The notes under the pieces: model-generated
Told to the model about the DNA's origin: nothing
Database searches by the model: none
What the model saw: the letters and a program-made list of their open reading frames with translations, nothing else
Origin: Hyphomicrobiales bacterium
GTDB lineage: Bacteria; Pseudomonadota; Alphaproteobacteria; Rhizobiales; Aestuariivirgaceae
Direction: 5' to 3'
DNA: 7,354 nucleotides
NCBI GenBank assembly: GCA_026987255.1
Contig: JALSNA010000422.1
Span: forward strand, 1 to 7,354
Shown: piece after piece, positions 5,932-7,354 of the stretch
How the letters are laid out: each line of letters begins with the position of its first letter
Position numbering within the stretch: position 1 is the first letter of the stretch
Program-made: the position numbers and the translations under genes

Positions 5932-7354
5932 TCACAGCACGCCGCCTGAGCCCTCATAGGGGCCAATGCCACGCGCCTGCCAGTGCCAGTAGAGCAGCAG
6001 CTCCCAGGCCTTGTCATGGGACAGGGCGGCGAAGGTATTGTGCAACTCTGAAAGATTGCGCTCCTTGTCCAGGGCCGCCATGGGCGATTCGGCCAGGCGC
6101 TGGATGATGGGGCCGAAAAGCGAGCGCCCATAGCCGAGGGCCTTCAGCAGCACGGTCATGGCCTCGCCCTGGGAATCCTCGATGATGCGCGCGCAGGCGG
6201 CTTCGTCCAGCCCCGTCAGGCGTGTCATCTTGGCCCTGGCGGCGGCCTCGTCACCCTCCACGATCAGCTCGATCATGGTTTCGATGCGCAAGATGCGGTC
6301 TTGCGGATCGCAAGGGGGGGTCTTTGGCAAGGCAATGCGCAGAATACGCCCCAGAACGCCGGAATCGACCAAAAAACGCGACATGACGAAGCGCCGCAAG
6401 GCCGGCGGCAGATACCAGAAGGCGGCAAAGGCCACGGCGGGAGGCAAATCCTTGTGGGTGGCCAAAGGCGCATGCAGGATGGTGCTTTCGCGCGCCTTTG
6501 CGGCGATTTTCCAAAAAGCCCCTTCATCGAGCCGCGCGGTGGAATTGCGCAAGAGCTCCAGGATATCCTGCACCGTTCCGTGGCTGACGATGGCCGCGCT
6601 CATGGCCGTGGTCAGATTGCGCCGGCGGGTGATGAGATGGATCTTGTTCTCTTCCTCGTGACGGACGGTCTCGAGGAGGAAATGCTCGGGCAGCCGCGCC
6701 TTCAACAGGATTTCTTGCTCCAGCCGTGCATCGCGCAACCCCAGGATGGCGCGCACCAGGCCCAAGGGCGGACGCTCCATGAGACACAGCCGCTCCGTCA
6801 GCTCGCGGTGAAAGCGCGCCGAGACATGCCCGATGAGCGGCAGCAAAGCGCTGGCCGCCAGGGCGCGCTCCTGTGGCTGGGCGGCACTGTCCGGCATGCC
6901 CATGACATCCAGCAGGCTGCGCGCCATGGCGGTGAACTCACCAGAGGTGAGCCTTTCCACGGGCTGCTCCCCGGCGCTGGCGGCACCGGCGGCGGACACG
7001 GGCGGCGCATGGGCCTGCTGGGACGCATCAGCATCTTGTGCGGGCGCCATGGGAGACGAAAGTGGCGCACCGGCCTGTTCCGCGGAGGGCAAAACGCTTT
7101 CCGGCATGGGTGGCAGGTCAGGCTGGGCGGCGCGCATGACCTGGGCCATCTCGTGCAGCATCTGTGCCGCCTGTGCCGGCGGCGCCATGACCGGGGGCCG
7201 GGCCGGGGTTTCCGGCTGCGCCTGTGGCCCGGCGGACATCTGCGGCGGCGCGGGCGCATGAAGCGATGCGGGCATTTCCAGTGCGCCTGAGTGAAACGCC
7301 GGGGTTTCCTGCATATCCGGCATTTCGGCCGCGATTGGCTGCTCCACCGGAGCT
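5932..7354 (-). CDS. DUF2336 domain protein with Pro/Ala-rich N-terminal region, probably 5'-incomplete
   Basis: The C-terminal ~300 residues match DUF2336, an alpha-helical HEAT-repeat-like family of unknown function found mainly in alphaproteobacteria. The clearest unit is ETVRHEEENKIHLITRRRNL followed by TTAMSAAIVSHGTVQDILELLRNSTARL, the RRxLsxxlsxxIvxxG...LLRN pattern of the family. Counting from the GTG at 7347 (471 residues), roughly 1-130 is a low-complexity Pro/Ala/Met/Gln-rich, probably disordered segment, and helices fill about 135-460. The protein ends RGIGPYEGSGGVL. No signal peptide or membrane segment is seen. The frame is open to the right edge with no stop beyond 7347 and no clear ribosome site for the GTG, so the true start is likely outside the window; in-frame ATGs inside the Pro/Ala region are less convincing. 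It converges on ispB. Function, and whether the tail targets a partner, are unknown. Confidence 0.85.
   Translation of the reverse strand, partial: APVEQPIAAEMPDMQETPAFHSGALEMPASLHAPAPPQMSAGPQAQPETPARPPVMAPPAQAAQMLHEMAQVMRAAQPDLPPMPESVLPSAEQAGAPLSSPMAPAQDADASQQAHAPPVSAAGAASAGEQPVERLTSGEFTAMARSLLDVMGMPDSAAQPQERALAASALLPLIGHVSARFHRELTERLCLMERPPLGLVRAILGLRDARLEQEILLKARLPEHFLLETVRHEEENKIHLITRRRNLTTAMSAAIVSHGTVQDILELLRNSTARLDEGAFWKIAAKARESTILHAPLATHKDLPPAVAFAAFWYLPPALRRFVMSRFLVDSGVLGRILRIALPKTPPCDPQDRILRIETMIELIVEGDEAAARAKMTRLTGLDEAACARIIEDSQGEAMTVLLKALGYGRSLFGPIIQRLAESPMAALDKERNLSELHNTFAALSHDKAWELLLYWHWQARGIGPYEGSGGVL

Noticed and set aside
4887..6131. A 414-codon minus-strand frame opposite ispB, running into the DUF2336 gene
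   Set aside because: The prenyl synthase on the plus strand has both Asp-rich motifs. The antisense frame is His/Gly/Gln-rich and overlaps two real genes.

Overview
The window is a GC-rich, gene-dense piece of a bacterial chromosome, most likely from an alphaproteobacterium. The evidence is the split two-subunit glycyl-tRNA synthetase (glyQ and glyS as separate genes), a long-chain prenyl diphosphate synthase next to a DUF2007 gene and a COG4123 methyltransferase, and a DUF2336 protein (a family best known from alphaproteobacteria). The content is mostly housekeeping. I see no defence, CRISPR, toxin-antitoxin, phage or secondary-metabolite system.

Layout, left to right. Bases 1-120 carry the last 39 codons of a plus-strand gene, tentatively a low-molecular-weight phosphotyrosine phosphatase/arsenate reductase-type protein. 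A 57-bp convergent gap follows. Then come four kinds of minus-strand genes, read from high to low coordinate: a DUF2007 protein (4526-4750), a tRNA1(Val) A37-type N6-adenine methyltransferase (3765-4529), a 72-residue single-pass membrane protein (3530-3748), glyQ (2256-3197) and glyS (178-2259). DUF2007/methyltransferase and glyQ/glyS each overlap by 4 bp (ATGA), which suggests translational coupling. Divergent from this block, with 157 bp between the starts, is a plus-strand octaprenyl/decaprenyl diphosphate synthase gene (4908-5927) for the ubiquinone side chain. It converges, with a 4-bp gap, on a minus-strand DUF2336 gene with a Pro/Ala-rich N-terminal half (5932 to the right edge), whose 5' end is probably outside the window.

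The one non-housekeeping object is a 266-bp non-coding element at 3243-3508, between the 72-residue gene and glyQ. It has perfect 21-bp terminal inverted repeats flanked by TA on both sides, no transposase, and an internal mirror-symmetric series of eight A/T boxes spaced about 20 and 32-35 bp apart. It looks like a MITE (miniature inverted-repeat transposable element). It appears to have landed in the loop of an older hairpin that lay between the 72-residue gene and glyQ, and its left end is now 45 bp from the glyQ start codon. It therefore probably separates or rewires the transcription of glyQS.

Functionally, glyQS supplies Gly-tRNA for translation, the methyltransferase probably modifies a tRNA, and the prenyl synthase feeds quinone synthesis. 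The DUF2007, 72-residue and DUF2336 proteins have no established role.
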